64,000 bases of DNA from Cellvibrio sp. pealriver. GTDB taxonomy: Bacteria; Pseudomonadota; Gammaproteobacteria; Pseudomonadales; Cellvibrionaceae. A model generated the notes under the pieces. It was not told the DNA's origin. It did not search any database and worked only from the letters and a program-made list of their open reading frames with translations. Each line of letters begins with the position of its first letter. The stretch's first letter is position 1. The position numbers and the translations under genes were made by a program. Shown one piece after another: positions 27,490 to 37,482 of this stretch. The DNA is taken from positions 1,455,149-1,519,148 of the forward strand of contig NZ_KQ236688.1 in the NCBI RefSeq assembly GCF_001183545.1, in the 5' to 3' direction.

Positions 27490-28803
27490 TTACAACTTAT
27501 AACCATCCTCTTCATGCAAGCTTAAATCAAGACCTATGGTTTCTTCTTCTTTAGTAACACGTAATCCAGATGTGAAGACCCCCGTCAATTTCAGCAAAAC
27601 ATAAGTCACTATGGCGGTGTAAACAAATGTAACGATTACCCCCAGAAGCTGCACCCCAAGCTGCTCACTCATTGAGTTTATGCCAGCCGCAAAACCTTGT
27701 CCGCTAAATGCACCAAGCTCAGTCGAAGCAAATACACCAGCCAAGATAGTACCTAAAACACCACCTATTCCGTGCACAGGAAACACATCCAATGAATCAT
27801 CAATTTTCCAGACACGCTTAACCAACTGGGTCATCACAAAACAAATAATACCGGCGGCCAAACCAATTATTAATGCACCACCAGGGCCAACATAGCCAGA
27901 CGCGGGGGTAATTGTCCCCAGGCCTGCAACCATTCCGGTAACAATGCCCAAAACGCTTGGTTTTCTAAAGCGCATCCATTCAATAGCCATCCACGCCAAA
28001 GCTCCTGCAGCAGCAGAAATGTGTGTTACAAGCATCGCCATGGCAGCATTACCATTAGCAGCCAAGGCGCTACCTGCATTGAATCCGAACCAACCCACCC
28101 AGAGCATCCCTGCGCCAGTGACAGTCATTGTCATGTTGTGTGGAGGCATTGCCGTTGTCGGAAACCCATTACGCTTACCAAGCACAATTGCCGCCACCAA
28201 TGCAGCAACGCCTGCCGTAATATGCACTACAGTACCACCAGCAAAGTCCAATAAACCTTTTTCAAATAACCATCCGGATCCAGCCCAAACCCAATGGCAC
28301 ACAGGAATATAAACAGCAAATAACCATAACGCCGAAAAAATTAACATGGACGAGAATTTCATACGCTCAGCAAAAGCGCCCACAATTAATGCAGGAGTAA
28401 TGATGGCAAACGTCATTTGATACATCGCGTGTAGACTTAAAGGAATGTCACCTGCAAGAGCATCTTCAGAGATACTCGCCATAAAAACCATACTAAAATC
28501 GCCGATCCATGCATTACCGGTACCGAAGGCCAAACTATACCCAGCAATAAGCCAAAGTAACGAAACCAAACAAGCAATTGCGAAGCACTGCATCAACACC
28601 GACAGAATATTTTTAACGCGAACCAAGCCGCCATAGAAAAGAGCCAAACCTGGCAGAGTCATGAATAATACAAGAGCAGTAGAGGTCAATATCCAAGCTG
28701 TATTGGCAGCATTAAGTGAGGCCTCTTGGGCAAAAACACTCTGAGCTGGAATCGCCAGTATTGCGCCCAATAACATTTGAATGGGAAAATTCATCGTTTT
28801 CAT
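27490..28803 (-). CDS. amtB: Ammonium transporter
   Basis: Inner-membrane ammonium channel, 437 residues, with a cleavable signal (LLGAILAIPAQSVFA) and eleven predicted helices. Signature blocks: ALFYGGLVRVKNILSVLMQ, the pore Asp and first twin histidine in DFAGGTVVHITAGVAAL, and VFPVHGIGGVLGTILAG with the second histidine. The C-terminal cytoplasmic tail (GLRVTKEEETIGLDLSLHEE) is the PII-binding type. The usual partner glnK is not adjacent in this window. Confidence 0.95.
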   Translation of the reverse strand: MKTMNFPIQMLLGAILAIPAQSVFAQEASLNAANTAWILTSTALVLFMTLPGLALFYGGLVRVKNILSVLMQCFAIACLVSLLWLIAGYSLAFGTGNAWIGDFSMVFMASISEDALAGDIPLSLHAMYQMTFAIITPALIVGAFAERMKFSSMLIFSALWLFAVYIPVCHWVWAGSGWLFEKGLLDFAGGTVVHITAGVAALVAAIVLGKRNGFPTTAMPPHNMTMTVTGAGMLWVGWFGFNAGSALAANGNAAMAMLVTHISAAAGALAWMAIEWMRFRKPSVLGIVTGMVAGLGTITPASGYVGPGGALIIGLAAGIICFVMTQLVKRVWKIDDSLDVFPVHGIGGVLGTILAGVFASTELGAFSGQGFAAGINSMSEQLGVQLLGVIVTFVYTAIVTYVLLKLTGVFTSGLRVTKEEETIGLDLSLHEEDGYKL

Positions 28804-29182
28804 AAGTACCCCGTGATGATTTTTAGATTAAATAGTGGTTGGCTCTGCTTAGCTTATTGCCTCATTTTGAATCAGAATTTGTTAATTAGCTGACAAAATT
28901 TGAAAAAGTTAAACTATCGCAGCGCTAAAATAGATCACTTTTGGGGCAAAAAAAGACAAGCAGCAACAAAAAACACAAAAGGCGCGCTAAGAAAGCAAAT
29001 ACCAAGCCATAAAACTTTTCTCTATATTTTTCATGCAGATATGAAAAAATGAAAACCCCCAATAAAACAATATTGCACCATTAAAAGGCGCAATCAAAAT
29101 TAAATGCACCGCATAAGATCATCGCCAGACTCCAAGCGTTATTACTAATGACCTTATGCCCAATTCCTGATGGAGCCATCCT
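28804..29182. other. Divergent intergenic region, amtB and the WecA-type gene
   Basis: 379 bases. An 8-bp inverted repeat with one mismatch (ATTGCACC 29072-29079, GGCGCAAT 29087-29094) is the only structure I note. I found no clear sigma54 (-24/-12) promoter for amtB and no ORF or RNA gene. Confidence 0.5.
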
Positions 29183-30190
29183 TTGACCAAATGGTTGATT
29201 CTTTTTCTCTTACCCCTGTGCTTATCTTTAGCGCTATCACGCATTGTTATTCTTTATTTGGGGGGGCGTTTATTAGATACGCCCAATATGCGCAGCTCAC
29301 ATGAAGAGCCAACACCCAGAGGTGGTGGAATAGCAATACTAATTAGCACACTCATAACAACTATCATTGCAGTCATTTTGGGATATTTAGAGGAACGCAT
29401 TGTTTTTTGGCTAATCATTCCAATCAGCCTGATATCACTCCTTGGGATTTGTGATGATTTTTTTAATCTAAGCGTTAAATTACGTTTGCTTACGCAAATA
29501 TCTATTGCCACATTCGCAGTGCTTTTTCTTATCATCACAGAACAATCTTGGAAATACCCTTCTGCACAAGACTATATAATGATTTTAGCAATGATTTTGT
29601 TCTCCACCTGGATGACAAATTTGTATAACTTTATGGATGGTATTAACGGATTAGCTGCACTAGAAGCGATAAGTGTATGTATGGGAATGATTTTTATTTA
29701 TACATTCCAAGATATGCATCAAGACAGTACATATATAATGTTTATAGTAATGGCTTGTGCGTTTGGGTTTTTATTTTGGAATTTTCCAAACGCCAAATTG
29801 TTTATGGGGGACTCAGGAAGTTTATTGTTAGGTTTAAGTTTTGGCCTTCTTGTGATTGAGCACTCCCGCGAAAACTATAGCCTGACTGCTGCATGGATGA
29901 TAATGCTTGCTGTATTTATTGTAGATGCAAGCTATACGCTATTTCATAGGATTATTAGTAGGCAAGCTTTTTCACAAGGCCATAGATCACATGCATATCA
30001 AAAATGCGCACGCATTTATAAATCACACACATCCATCACGTTGACAATAGTCGCCATCAATAGTCTGTGGCTGTTCCCATTAGCTGTTGCAACCAGCGCA
30101 AACATTCTTAATCCTTTAATAGGACTTTTGATCGCCTATGGGCCATTAATTTTTATTGCCAGAAAATATAATGCAGGGCATCCAGACTAA
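29183..30190 (+). CDS. WecA/WbpL-type undecaprenyl-phosphate sugar-1-phosphate transferase
   Basis: 335-residue polytopic membrane protein of glycosyltransferase family 4 (MraY/WecA superfamily). Conserved motifs: STPRGGG-like EPTPRGGGIAIL, the catalytic DDFFNLSVKLRLLTQ, NLYNFMDGINGLA, FMGDSGSLLLG and the cytoplasmic HRSHAYQK loop. Such enzymes load the first sugar phosphate onto the lipid carrier for O antigen or exopolysaccharide. The start is TTG at 29183 with GGAG 7 bases upstream. The stop overlaps the stop of the convergent WbpM-type gene by 4 bases. In Pseudomonas, wbpL and wbpM flank each other in the O-antigen locus next to ihfB, as here. Confidence 0.9.
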   Translation: MTKWLILFLLPLCLSLALSRIVILYLGGRLLDTPNMRSSHEEPTPRGGGIAILISTLITTIIAVILGYLEERIVFWLIIPISLISLLGICDDFFNLSVKLRLLTQISIATFAVLFLIITEQSWKYPSAQDYIMILAMILFSTWMTNLYNFMDGINGLAALEAISVCMGMIFIYTFQDMHQDSTYIMFIVMACAFGFLFWNFPNAKLFMGDSGSLLLGLSFGLLVIEHSRENYSLTAAWMIMLAVFIVDASYTLFHRIISRQAFSQGHRSHAYQKCARIYKSHTSITLTIVAINSLWLFPLAVATSANILNPLIGLLIAYGPLIFIARKYNAGHPD

Positions 30191-32073
30191 TCTTCAAGCA
30201 AAGATTTAGTAAAACCATTATCCGACAGATCACCCAAATAACCTGTAGGTACTTTGAACAATAAAGACTTTACTTGGGCGGCATCCCCAACATCACAAGC
30301 AAGCGACAGCTCACGCAAAAACAGCTCCATCTCTCGCCATGAAACATATTGCTCCATTGCGCGAAAAATCCTACTGTGCTCCGTAGGTGAAACGTTATCA
30401 CCAATAAGCAACTCTTCGAATAATTTTTCTCCGGGTCTTAACCCAGTGTAACTAATATCAATATCGCCATTACGGTCATCCTCATCGCGCACACTTAAAC
30501 CGGAAAGATTGATCATGCGTCGAGCAAGATCGACAATTTTTACAGGCTCTCCCATATCCAATACAAAAACATCACCACCATGTCCCATTGTTCCAGCTTG
30601 AATAACCAATTGCGCGGCTTCACGGATAGTCATGAAGTAACGAATAATATCTGGATGAGTGACTGTTACAGGCCCTCCCTCTTTTATTTGCTGGCGAAAA
30701 ACAGGAACCACAGAGCCAGAAGAGCCAAGCACATTGCCAAATCTAACCATAACAAAGCGGGTAGCCGTTTGTTTTTCAGCCAAGCTTTGTAAAATCAACT
30801 CAGCTAAACGCTTTGAAGCCCCCATAAGATTCGTAGGGCGAACAGCCTTATCAGTTGAAATAAGAACCAATAACTCCACGCCTGTTTTTATAGCGGCTTC
30901 CGCACAATATAGTGTTCCGAATACATTATTCTTCATTCCCTCTACACAATTATTTTCAACCAAAGGGACATGTTTATACGCAGCCGCGTGGTATACCGTT
31001 TGAACAGCATGATTACCCATAAGCGATTCAAGCAACACACTGTTTTGCACTGAACCCAGAACAGCCAGCAGCTCTACCTGATCAATGTTTTTACCTATGA
31101 GTTCACGCTCAATACTGTAAAGACTAAATTCGTTATGATCTAAAAGTATGAGTTTTTTTGGCTTAAGCTCAATAAGCTGGCGACAAAGTTCACCACCAAT
31201 AGAACCGCCAGCACCCGTCACTAACACCACTTTATTAAAAACAGATCCCTCCATCAAATGAGGCATTGGTTGCACACTATCCCGCCCCAGTAAATCATCG
31301 ATATCTACGTCGCGAACATTTTCAATGCGGGCTTTTCCAGAAACAATATCGGAAAATTCTGGAATTGTTTGGACATTAATATGATAGCGCTCAAGTTTTT
31401 TTATGATATCAAGCCTTACGCTATGTGAAGCTCGCCCCAGAGCTAGCAGCAACTTATTGGCACCAGTAGCTGAAATTAATTTCGGAATAGATTTTGGCGA
31501 GTAAATTTTAATGTTGGCAAGCAAAGTGCCATGTAAAAATTTATTGTCGTCAACAAATGCTACAACACGATATCCCGTATCTTGTAATGCCTGAAGCAAT
31601 TGATGACCAGTGCGTCCAGCACCGTAAACAATAACAGGAATAGCTTCTTTTGCAGGTAGTGCACCAAGCATTAAAATAATCTGTCTGACCAGCAATCTTG
31701 GCCCACCAATCAAAAAAATCATCAGTGCAATATAGATAAAAGGAACAGAGCGAGGGATTTTTGAGTAAGTCATGAAACCCGAGACTGCTAATGCAGCACC
31801 AGATAAAAACACACACAAAACAATAGTAACAATTGCAGGTTGGGTCATATATCTAAGGATTGCCCGATACATTCCCAATCGAATAAAAACAAACAAACTT
31901 GTAAATATCGTAATAGCTACTGCAGCAAGCTCTTTGCCGGTAATAACAATATCAAATGTCCCTAAGCGCAGACAAATCGATAGATATACACCAATAGTTA
32001 TCGCCAAAGCATCGTACGCAAGAGAGATGAATCGTTTTGTGGGACGAGAGGCTTCAAATAATCTTCTGAACAT
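30187..32073 (-). CDS. wbpM: WbpM-type membrane nucleotide-sugar 4,6-dehydratase
   Basis: 628 residues from the ATG at 32073. Four to five N-terminal membrane segments (LAYDALAITIGVYLSICLRL etc.) and a first Rossmann region (VIVYGAGRTGHQLLQALQD) precede the catalytic SDR domain with VTGAGGSIGGELCRQL. The catalytic STDKAVRPTNLMGASKRLAE has Met where most SDRs have Tyr, as in WbpM and its relatives. The family converts UDP-GlcNAc to the 4-keto-6-deoxy sugar for O-antigen or capsule QuiNAc/FucNAc. An alternative TTG start lies at 32100. It follows ihfB on the same strand. Confidence 0.9.
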   Translation of the reverse strand: MFRRLFEASRPTKRFISLAYDALAITIGVYLSICLRLGTFDIVITGKELAAVAITIFTSLFVFIRLGMYRAILRYMTQPAIVTIVLCVFLSGAALAVSGFMTYSKIPRSVPFIYIALMIFLIGGPRLLVRQIILMLGALPAKEAIPVIVYGAGRTGHQLLQALQDTGYRVVAFVDDNKFLHGTLLANIKIYSPKSIPKLISATGANKLLLALGRASHSVRLDIIKKLERYHINVQTIPEFSDIVSGKARIENVRDVDIDDLLGRDSVQPMPHLMEGSVFNKVVLVTGAGGSIGGELCRQLIELKPKKLILLDHNEFSLYSIERELIGKNIDQVELLAVLGSVQNSVLLESLMGNHAVQTVYHAAAYKHVPLVENNCVEGMKNNVFGTLYCAEAAIKTGVELLVLISTDKAVRPTNLMGASKRLAELILQSLAEKQTATRFVMVRFGNVLGSSGSVVPVFRQQIKEGGPVTVTHPDIIRYFMTIREAAQLVIQAGTMGHGGDVFVLDMGEPVKIVDLARRMINLSGLSVRDEDDRNGDIDISYTGLRPGEKLFEELLIGDNVSPTEHSRIFRAMEQYVSWREMELFLRELSLACDVGDAAQVKSLLFKVPTGYLGDLSDNGFTKSLLED

Positions 32074-32193
32074 AAGCAGCAACTCAAGCGAGGCACACAA
32101 AACGAAAAAACTATATTAGGAGGGGATTTACAGTATGAAAGGAAATAACTTTATTCGATCTTCTGTGTATATATATGGACAAAAAACTTCCAA

Positions 32194-32487
32194 TCACGGT
32201 TTCGTAATACTCTCATTAACGCGATCACGCATTTCCTTACCAGGCTTAAAGTGAGGAACATATTTTCCCTCAAGCACGACAGCATCTCCGGTTTTTGGAT
32301 TTCTACCCGTTCTTGGAGCACGATAATGCAATGAAAAACTTCCGAAGCCACGGATTTCTATTCGCTCACCAGCAGCAAGGATATCAGACATATAATCAAG
32401 CAATAACTTGACCGACATTTCGACATCTTTGATAGTCAACTGATTTTGTTTTTCGGTAATGTATTCAATCAATTCTGACTTTGTCAT
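32194..32487 (-). CDS. ihfB: Integration host factor subunit beta
   Basis: 97-residue DNA-bending protein that pairs with IhfA. It has the family fold: [14 protein letters not shown], the beta-arm [20 protein letters not shown] with the intercalating Pro, and the C-terminal [12 protein letters not shown] helix. It follows rpsA at 145 bases with a hairpin between them, the standard rpsA-ihfB arrangement of gammaproteobacteria. Confidence 0.96.
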   Translation of the reverse strand: MTKSELIEYITEKQNQLTIKDVEMSVKLLLDYMSDILAAGERIEIRGFGSFSLHYRAPRTGRNPKTGDAVVLEGKYVPHFKPGKEMRDRVNESITKP

Positions 32488-32587
32488 AACCTGCTCTCTG
32501 TTATTTAAAAACGTTCAAGCAAAACAACCAAATAACTACTACAAAAACTTATGCAAAGAAGAAAACACAACATTATAGAATTAGTGA

Positions 32588-32618
32588 GTCTGTGGCCGGA
32601 TTTTTTCCGACCACAGAC
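32588..32618 (-). terminator. Hairpin between rpsA and ihfB
   Basis: GTCTGTGG (32588-32595) pairs with CCACAGAC (32611-32618), with CGGA/TCCG extending it after one mismatch. It follows the rpsA stop by 14 bases. No T run follows on the minus strand, so it may act as a partial terminator or mRNA-stabilising end rather than a full stop. Confidence 0.5.
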
Positions 32619-32632
32619 GATACAAAGTAAAA

Positions 32633-34318
32633 TTATTCTTTACTTTGCATTTGAGCCTTAATCAGATCGCCCAAAGTTGTTGGTGATGCTTGATCAGACT
32701 GTTTTGCTGAAAGCTCTTTAATTGCAGCCTTTTCATCTTCCACATCTTTAGATTTAACTGACAAACTAATGCTACGATTCTTGCGATCTACTGCAATAAT
32801 TTTAGCTTCAACTTCATCACCCACTTTAAGCAAGTTACGAGCATCTTCAACTTTCTCACGACTCAGCTCAGATGCTTTAAGTACAGCTTCAACATCATCA
32901 GCCAAAGTGATCACTGCAGCCTTAGCTTCAACTTCCTTAACAATACCTTTAACAACTGCACCTTTGTCATTTACAGAAACATATTCTGAGAATGGATCAG
33001 TTTCAAGTTGCTTGATACCGAGAGAAATACGCTCGCGCTCTGGATCGATTGCCAATACAACAGTTTCCAGCTCATCGCCTTTCTTATACTTGCGAACAGC
33101 TTCTTCGCCAGCTTCGTGCCAAGAGATGTCTGACAAATGAACCAGACCATCAATGCCACCGTCCAAACCGATGAAAATACCGAAGTCAGTGATTGACTTG
33201 ATTTTACCGCTGATCTTGTCGCCTTTCGCGCAAGTGCGAGCAAATGCATCCCATGGATTCTCTTGACATTGTTTCAAGCCGAGAGAGATACGACGGCGCT
33301 CTTCGTCAATATCCAGAACCATAACTTCGATTTCATCGCCCAACTGAACCACTTTGGATGGGTGAATGTTCTTGTTAGTCCAATCCATTTCAGAAACGTG
33401 GATCAAACCTTCAACACCCTCTTCCAGCTCAGCGAAGCAACCGTAATCGGTAAGGTTGGTTACTTTAGCTTTAACTCGAGCACCCTCTGGATAACGCTTG
33501 GTGATAGCCAACCATGGGTCTTCACCCAATTGCTTCAGACCAAGGGATACACGGTTACGCTCACGGTCAAACTTCAATACTTTAACGTCGATTTCATCAC
33601 CAACATTTACAATCTCGCCTGGATGCTTGATACGCTTCCACGCCATATCGGTAATGTGCAGCAGACCATCTACGCCGCCCAGGTCAACGAAAGCACCGTA
33701 ATCGGTAAGGTTCTTAACAATACCTTTAACCGCCTGACCTTCTTGCAGGGTAGCCAACAGCTCATCACGCTCAACAGAGTTAGCTTGTTCCAATACCGCA
33801 CGGCGAGAGACAACAACGTTGTTACGCTTTTGGTCCAATTTGATTACTTTGAACTCCAGCTCTTTACCTTCAAGGTGAGTTGTTTCGCGCACAGGGCGAA
33901 CATCTACCAAAGAGCCAGGAAGGAAGGCACGGATACCAGCAACATCAACGGTGAAACCACCCTTGACCTTACCATTGATAACACCTTTGATGACTTCTTC
34001 AGCAACGTGAGCTGCTTCGAGGATTTTCCAAGCTTCAGCGCGCTTGGCTTTCTCGCGGGACAGTTTGGTCTCACCGAAACCATCTTCCACACTTTCCAAT
34101 GCTACCTGGACTTCGTCGCCGATCTGGAGATTCAACTCACCCAGTTCGTTACGGAATTGTTCTGCGGGAATAACACCTTCAGATTTCAAGCCAGCGTGGA
34201 CAGTAACCCAATCCTTATCAATGTCGATAACTACGCCAGTAACGATAGTACCCGGAACCATATCAACGGTTTTCAGGCTTTCTTCAAATAACTCAGCAAA
34301 ACTTTCAGTCATACTCAT
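32633..34318 (-). CDS. rpsA: 30S ribosomal protein S1
   Basis: 561 residues, six S1 (OB-fold) RNA-binding domains, with N-terminal ribosome-anchoring sequence [14 protein letters not shown]. Typical repeats include [20 protein letters not shown] and [23 protein letters not shown] stretches. I chose ATG 34318 (MSMTESF) because AGG lies about 8 bases upstream; ATG 34312 gives the canonical MTESF start and is a close alternative. The gene has a structured leader (see 34341-34380). In most relatives cmk lies directly upstream; here four sugar-nucleotide genes lie between. Confidence 0.97.
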   Translation of the reverse strand: MSMTESFAELFEESLKTVDMVPGTIVTGVVIDIDKDWVTVHAGLKSEGVIPAEQFRNELGELNLQIGDEVQVALESVEDGFGETKLSREKAKRAEAWKILEAAHVAEEVIKGVINGKVKGGFTVDVAGIRAFLPGSLVDVRPVRETTHLEGKELEFKVIKLDQKRNNVVVSRRAVLEQANSVERDELLATLQEGQAVKGIVKNLTDYGAFVDLGGVDGLLHITDMAWKRIKHPGEIVNVGDEIDVKVLKFDRERNRVSLGLKQLGEDPWLAITKRYPEGARVKAKVTNLTDYGCFAELEEGVEGLIHVSEMDWTNKNIHPSKVVQLGDEIEVMVLDIDEERRRISLGLKQCQENPWDAFARTCAKGDKISGKIKSITDFGIFIGLDGGIDGLVHLSDISWHEAGEEAVRKYKKGDELETVVLAIDPERERISLGIKQLETDPFSEYVSVNDKGAVVKGIVKEVEAKAAVITLADDVEAVLKASELSREKVEDARNLLKVGDEVEAKIIAVDRKNRSISLSVKSKDVEDEKAAIKELSAKQSDQASPTTLGDLIKAQMQSKE

Positions 34319-34340
34319 GGTGATACCTATAAAAGAGCTC

Positions 34341-34380
34341 AATCATAAAAATGATTGGCCTGTGCCGCATGGCCAGTCAT
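34341..34380 (-). promoter_or_regulatory. Structured rpsA leader with two alternative hairpins
   Basis: Stem A pairs 34351-34360 with 34371-34380 (ATGATTGGCC and GGCCAGTCAT, one mismatch). Stem B pairs AATCAT (34341-34346) with ATGATT (34351-34356). Both use 34351-34356, so they exclude each other. They lie 23-62 bases before the rpsA start. Autogenous control of rpsA by S1 is known in E. coli; a role here is inferred. Confidence 0.45.
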
Positions 34381-34568
34381 ACGGGTCAGTTAATGTAAGA
34401 CGAGGTTCCCTCAGGCTGGGTGTTGTAACCATCGCCACTGCTGAATATGCACAAATGGTAAGATATTAGCAGGTGCGCAAGGGTATCCGAATGCCCTTTA
34501 TTTTTCAAGGGCTTAGCAATATATGCTACACCATGCAAATGATGAAAATTGTCAGAAATATAGTAGAG

Positions 34569-34600
34569 AATGAGGGCATTAACGCTCAAATGCCCTCATT
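34569..34600 (-). terminator. Terminator-like hairpin after ugd
   Basis: AATGAGGGCATT (34569-34580) and AATGCCCTCATT (34589-34600) form a perfect 12-bp stem just after the ugd stop on the minus strand. The following TCTCTACTATATTT is only partly T-rich. It separates the sugar-nucleotide block from rpsA. Confidence 0.65.
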
Positions 34601-34603
34601 AAA

Positions 34604-35944
34604 TCAATTACTTACAACACTCAAACCACGCCCTACTGCATAATACTGGAAGCCCAAGTTATGCATTCGGTCAGGTTCATAGAGGTTACGACCATCAAAG
34701 ACAACCGGGTTTTTGAGTGCAGCCTTGAGCAAATCGAAATTAGGCGCTCTAAAATTTTTCCATTCTGTGCAAATAATTAGGCCGTCAGCCCTCTCCAACG
34801 CAGCCTCTTTTGTACCAACGAGTTTAAGATCATCTCTCATACCATATATGTGCTGTGTTTCTTCCATTGCCACCGGATCAAACGCTTGCACTTTAGCGCC
34901 AGCAGCCCATAGTGATTCCATTAAAGTTCTACTGGGAGCTTCTCGCATATCATCAGTGTTGGGCTTGAACGCCAACCCCCACAAAGCAAACACCTTTCCT
35001 CCCAAATCACCGCCAAAATGCCGCTCGATGTAACTAAACAATTTATGCTTCTGTGCTTGGTTGACTCGATCTACCGCTTCCATCAGACCTGCGTTGTAAT
35101 CGACGTTTTGTGCAATATTAATCAGCGCTTTGACATCTTTTGGAAAACAAGAGCCTCCGTAACCACACCCGGGATAAATGAAATGATACCCAATACGCGG
35201 ATCAGCACCGATACCATTCCGAACCCTCTCAATATCAGCGCCTAACAGCTCGGCTAAATTAGCCATTTCATTGATAAAACTGATTTTAGTTGCAAGCATT
35301 GCGTTAGCTGCATATTTGGTTAGTTCTGCAGAGCGGACATCCATAAAAATCATACGGTCATGGCTTCGATTGAAAGGAGCATAAAGCTCTCGCAGCAACT
35401 GCTCCGCCCTTTCACTATCGGTACCAACGACTATACGATCCGGCTTCATAAAATCATTAACAGCGGCACCCTCCTTTAAAAACTCCGGATTAGAAACCAC
35501 ATCAAATGCGATATTCACATCCCTCGCCTTGAGCTCTTTAGAAAGGGCATCCCGCACAATTTCAGCAGTACCGATCGGTACGGTTGATTTATTAACAATA
35601 ACTCGATAATCAGTTATTCGTTGGCCGATAGTTTTTGCAACTGCAACCACATACTGAAGATCAGCCGAACCATCTTCACCCGATGGGGTTCCGACAGCAA
35701 TAAATTGCAGCTCACCATGCTGAACCGCTTTATCCATATTAGTCGTAAAATTTAGAAGTCCATTCTGCACAGCCTGCTTAACAATCGATTCCAATCCCGG
35801 TTCATATATTGGAATTATACCTACATTAAGGTTATCCACTTTTCTCTGGTCAATGTCTACGCACAACACATCATGCCCTACATCAGCCAAACAAGCGCCG
35901 GTTACCAAACCAACATAGCCAGTCCCAAATACAGTAACTTTCAT
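34604..35944 (-). CDS. ugd: UDP-glucose 6-dehydrogenase
   Basis: Oxidises UDP-glucose to UDP-glucuronate with two NAD+. 446 residues. N-terminal Rossmann [20 protein letters not shown], the catalytic Cys in [16 protein letters not shown], and the C-terminal domain [19 protein letters not shown]. It is the last gene of the algC-galU-manC-ugd run, so it uses the UDP-glucose that GalU makes. The product feeds exopolysaccharide or LPS sugars. Confidence 0.95.
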   Translation of the reverse strand: MKVTVFGTGYVGLVTGACLADVGHDVLCVDIDQRKVDNLNVGIIPIYEPGLESIVKQAVQNGLLNFTTNMDKAVQHGELQFIAVGTPSGEDGSADLQYVVAVAKTIGQRITDYRVIVNKSTVPIGTAEIVRDALSKELKARDVNIAFDVVSNPEFLKEGAAVNDFMKPDRIVVGTDSERAEQLLRELYAPFNRSHDRMIFMDVRSAELTKYAANAMLATKISFINEMANLAELLGADIERVRNGIGADPRIGYHFIYPGCGYGGSCFPKDVKALINIAQNVDYNAGLMEAVDRVNQAQKHKLFSYIERHFGGDLGGKVFALWGLAFKPNTDDMREAPSRTLMESLWAAGAKVQAFDPVAMEETQHIYGMRDDLKLVGTKEAALERADGLIICTEWKNFRAPNFDLLKAALKNPVVFDGRNLYEPDRMHNLGFQYYAVGRGLSVVSN

Positions 35945-35971
35945 TAGAAACTCCCTAGCCTTTTAAAATAT

Positions 35972-37384
35972 TTAAGAGCGCCCATAACTGTCTTCATAGC
36001 GAACAACATCGTCTTCCAGTAGATACGGCCCTGACTGAACCTCAATTATTTCTAAGGGTATTTTCCCCGGATTACTTAATCTATGTTTTGTGCCAACAGG
36101 GATATAAGTGGACTCATTTTCTGAGAGCAAAATAGTTTCATCGCCTTTTTGAACCAAAGCAGTTCCTTTTACCACAATCCAGTGCTCTGCCCTATGGTGA
36201 TGAATTTGTAATGACAAGCTCCCACCAGGTTTTACCCTTATCCGATTGACCTGATATCGATCACCAGAATCGATCGCATCATAACAACCCCAAGGTCGAT
36301 AAATTTCTCGGTGCTGCAAATGCTCGGAACGATTTTGTTTTTCTATTTGAGTGATAATAGACTTTACCTGCTGAGCCTGAGATTTATCAGCGACTAACAC
36401 TGCATCAGGCGTGTTAATAATCATTAAATTATTAACACCCAAAGTGGCCACCAATTTATCTTGAGAAAAGACCAAGGTATTAGTTGAGTTGATATCAATA
36501 CTATCCCCAATTAAACTATTTCCTGCATCATCTTTATCCGAAAGATCCCAGAATGACTTCCAATCACCTACATCACTCCAACCAGCAGCCAGAGGAACAC
36601 AAACGACATTTTTACTTTTTTCCATCAAAGCATAATCAATGGAAATATTCGGCGCATGAGCAAAAGACTCTTTATCAACTCGGATAAAATCCAAATCCTG
36701 AACAGCCCAAACCTTAGCTTGCTCTGCAGCAACTACAACGTCGGGACTTTGAGCTTGCAGCTCTTGTAAAAACACATTTGTTTGAAATACAAACATGCCG
36801 CTATTCCAATAATAACAACCCTCTGAGAGATATTTTTCTGCAGTTGTTAAGTCCGGCTTCTCCACAAACTGAGCCACCGGAAAGAAGTCACCGGAACTAG
36901 AAACGTTATCTGTTTTAATATACCCATAGCCTGTCTCTGGCCTGGTGGGCATCACACCAAAAGTTGCGAGGCACCCAAGATTTGCAGCTTCTATTGCCTT
37001 CGATAAAGCAATTTGGAAAACGTCAACATCTTTAATCATGTGATCAGCAGATAACACCAGCAGAATGGGATTATCTCCTACTGCGCGCGCATGAATTGCC
37101 GCAAGAGCAAGAGCCGGAGCCGTATTACGAGCTATCGGTTCCAAAATAATAGATGACTTTTTTTGCCCAATTTCATGCAATTGTTCGGCAACCATGAATC
37201 TATGCTCTTCATTGCAAACAACAATTGGAGGAGCCAGATTGGGGACACCATGAAGACGCAATAGAGTCTGCTGCAACATCGTTTTATCGCCAAACAGCTT
37301 TAATAGCTGTTTAGGATAATGCTTGCGAGACAAAGGCCAAAGGCGAGTCCCCGAACCACCAGCCAATATTACTGGAATAATCAA
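35972..37384 (-). CDS. manC: Mannose-1-phosphate guanylyltransferase / mannose-6-phosphate isomerase
   Basis: Bifunctional type II enzyme making GDP-mannose. 470 residues. The nucleotidyltransferase signature LAGGSGTRLWPLSRKHYPKQ opens the protein; FVEKPDLTTAEKYL is the sugar-binding motif; DYALMEKSKNV precedes the link to a C-terminal cupin isomerase domain with GGSLSLQIHHHRAEHWIVV (metal His residues). It acts after AlgC (mannose-6-P to mannose-1-P), encoded two genes upstream. Confidence 0.94.
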   Translation of the reverse strand: MIIPVILAGGSGTRLWPLSRKHYPKQLLKLFGDKTMLQQTLLRLHGVPNLAPPIVVCNEEHRFMVAEQLHEIGQKKSSIILEPIARNTAPALALAAIHARAVGDNPILLVLSADHMIKDVDVFQIALSKAIEAANLGCLATFGVMPTRPETGYGYIKTDNVSSSGDFFPVAQFVEKPDLTTAEKYLSEGCYYWNSGMFVFQTNVFLQELQAQSPDVVVAAEQAKVWAVQDLDFIRVDKESFAHAPNISIDYALMEKSKNVVCVPLAAGWSDVGDWKSFWDLSDKDDAGNSLIGDSIDINSTNTLVFSQDKLVATLGVNNLMIINTPDAVLVADKSQAQQVKSIITQIEKQNRSEHLQHREIYRPWGCYDAIDSGDRYQVNRIRVKPGGSLSLQIHHHRAEHWIVVKGTALVQKGDETILLSENESTYIPVGTKHRLSNPGKIPLEIIEVQSGPYLLEDDVVRYEDSYGRS

Positions 37385-37482
37385 TTACTACTCCTTATGA
37401 AAGTGTGAATTCCGAAACTACCGAAACAGACGAGCATATAAGACTTTATTGCATCCAATCCAGAAGATTGGAATCTATTGGA

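Noticed and set aside
28804..29182. Sigma54/NtrC promoter for amtB
   Set aside because: No TGGCAC-N5-TTGC match found on the amtB strand; the nearest NtrC-like repeat has wrong spacing.
32135..32254. Small 39-residue plus-strand ORF with an AGGAGGGG ribosome-like site, overlapping ihfB
   Set aside because: Overlaps the end of ihfB on the opposite strand and has no conserved sequence I recognise; the purine run is likely chance.
33263..34291. A 342-codon plus-strand open frame opposite rpsA
   Set aside because: Lies wholly within rpsA on the other strand, has no ribosome site and no recognisable domain; long antisense frames arise from rpsA codon use.
34386..34589. 67-codon minus-strand frame in the rpsA leader
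   Set aside because: No similarity or ribosome site; lies in the leader region with hairpins.
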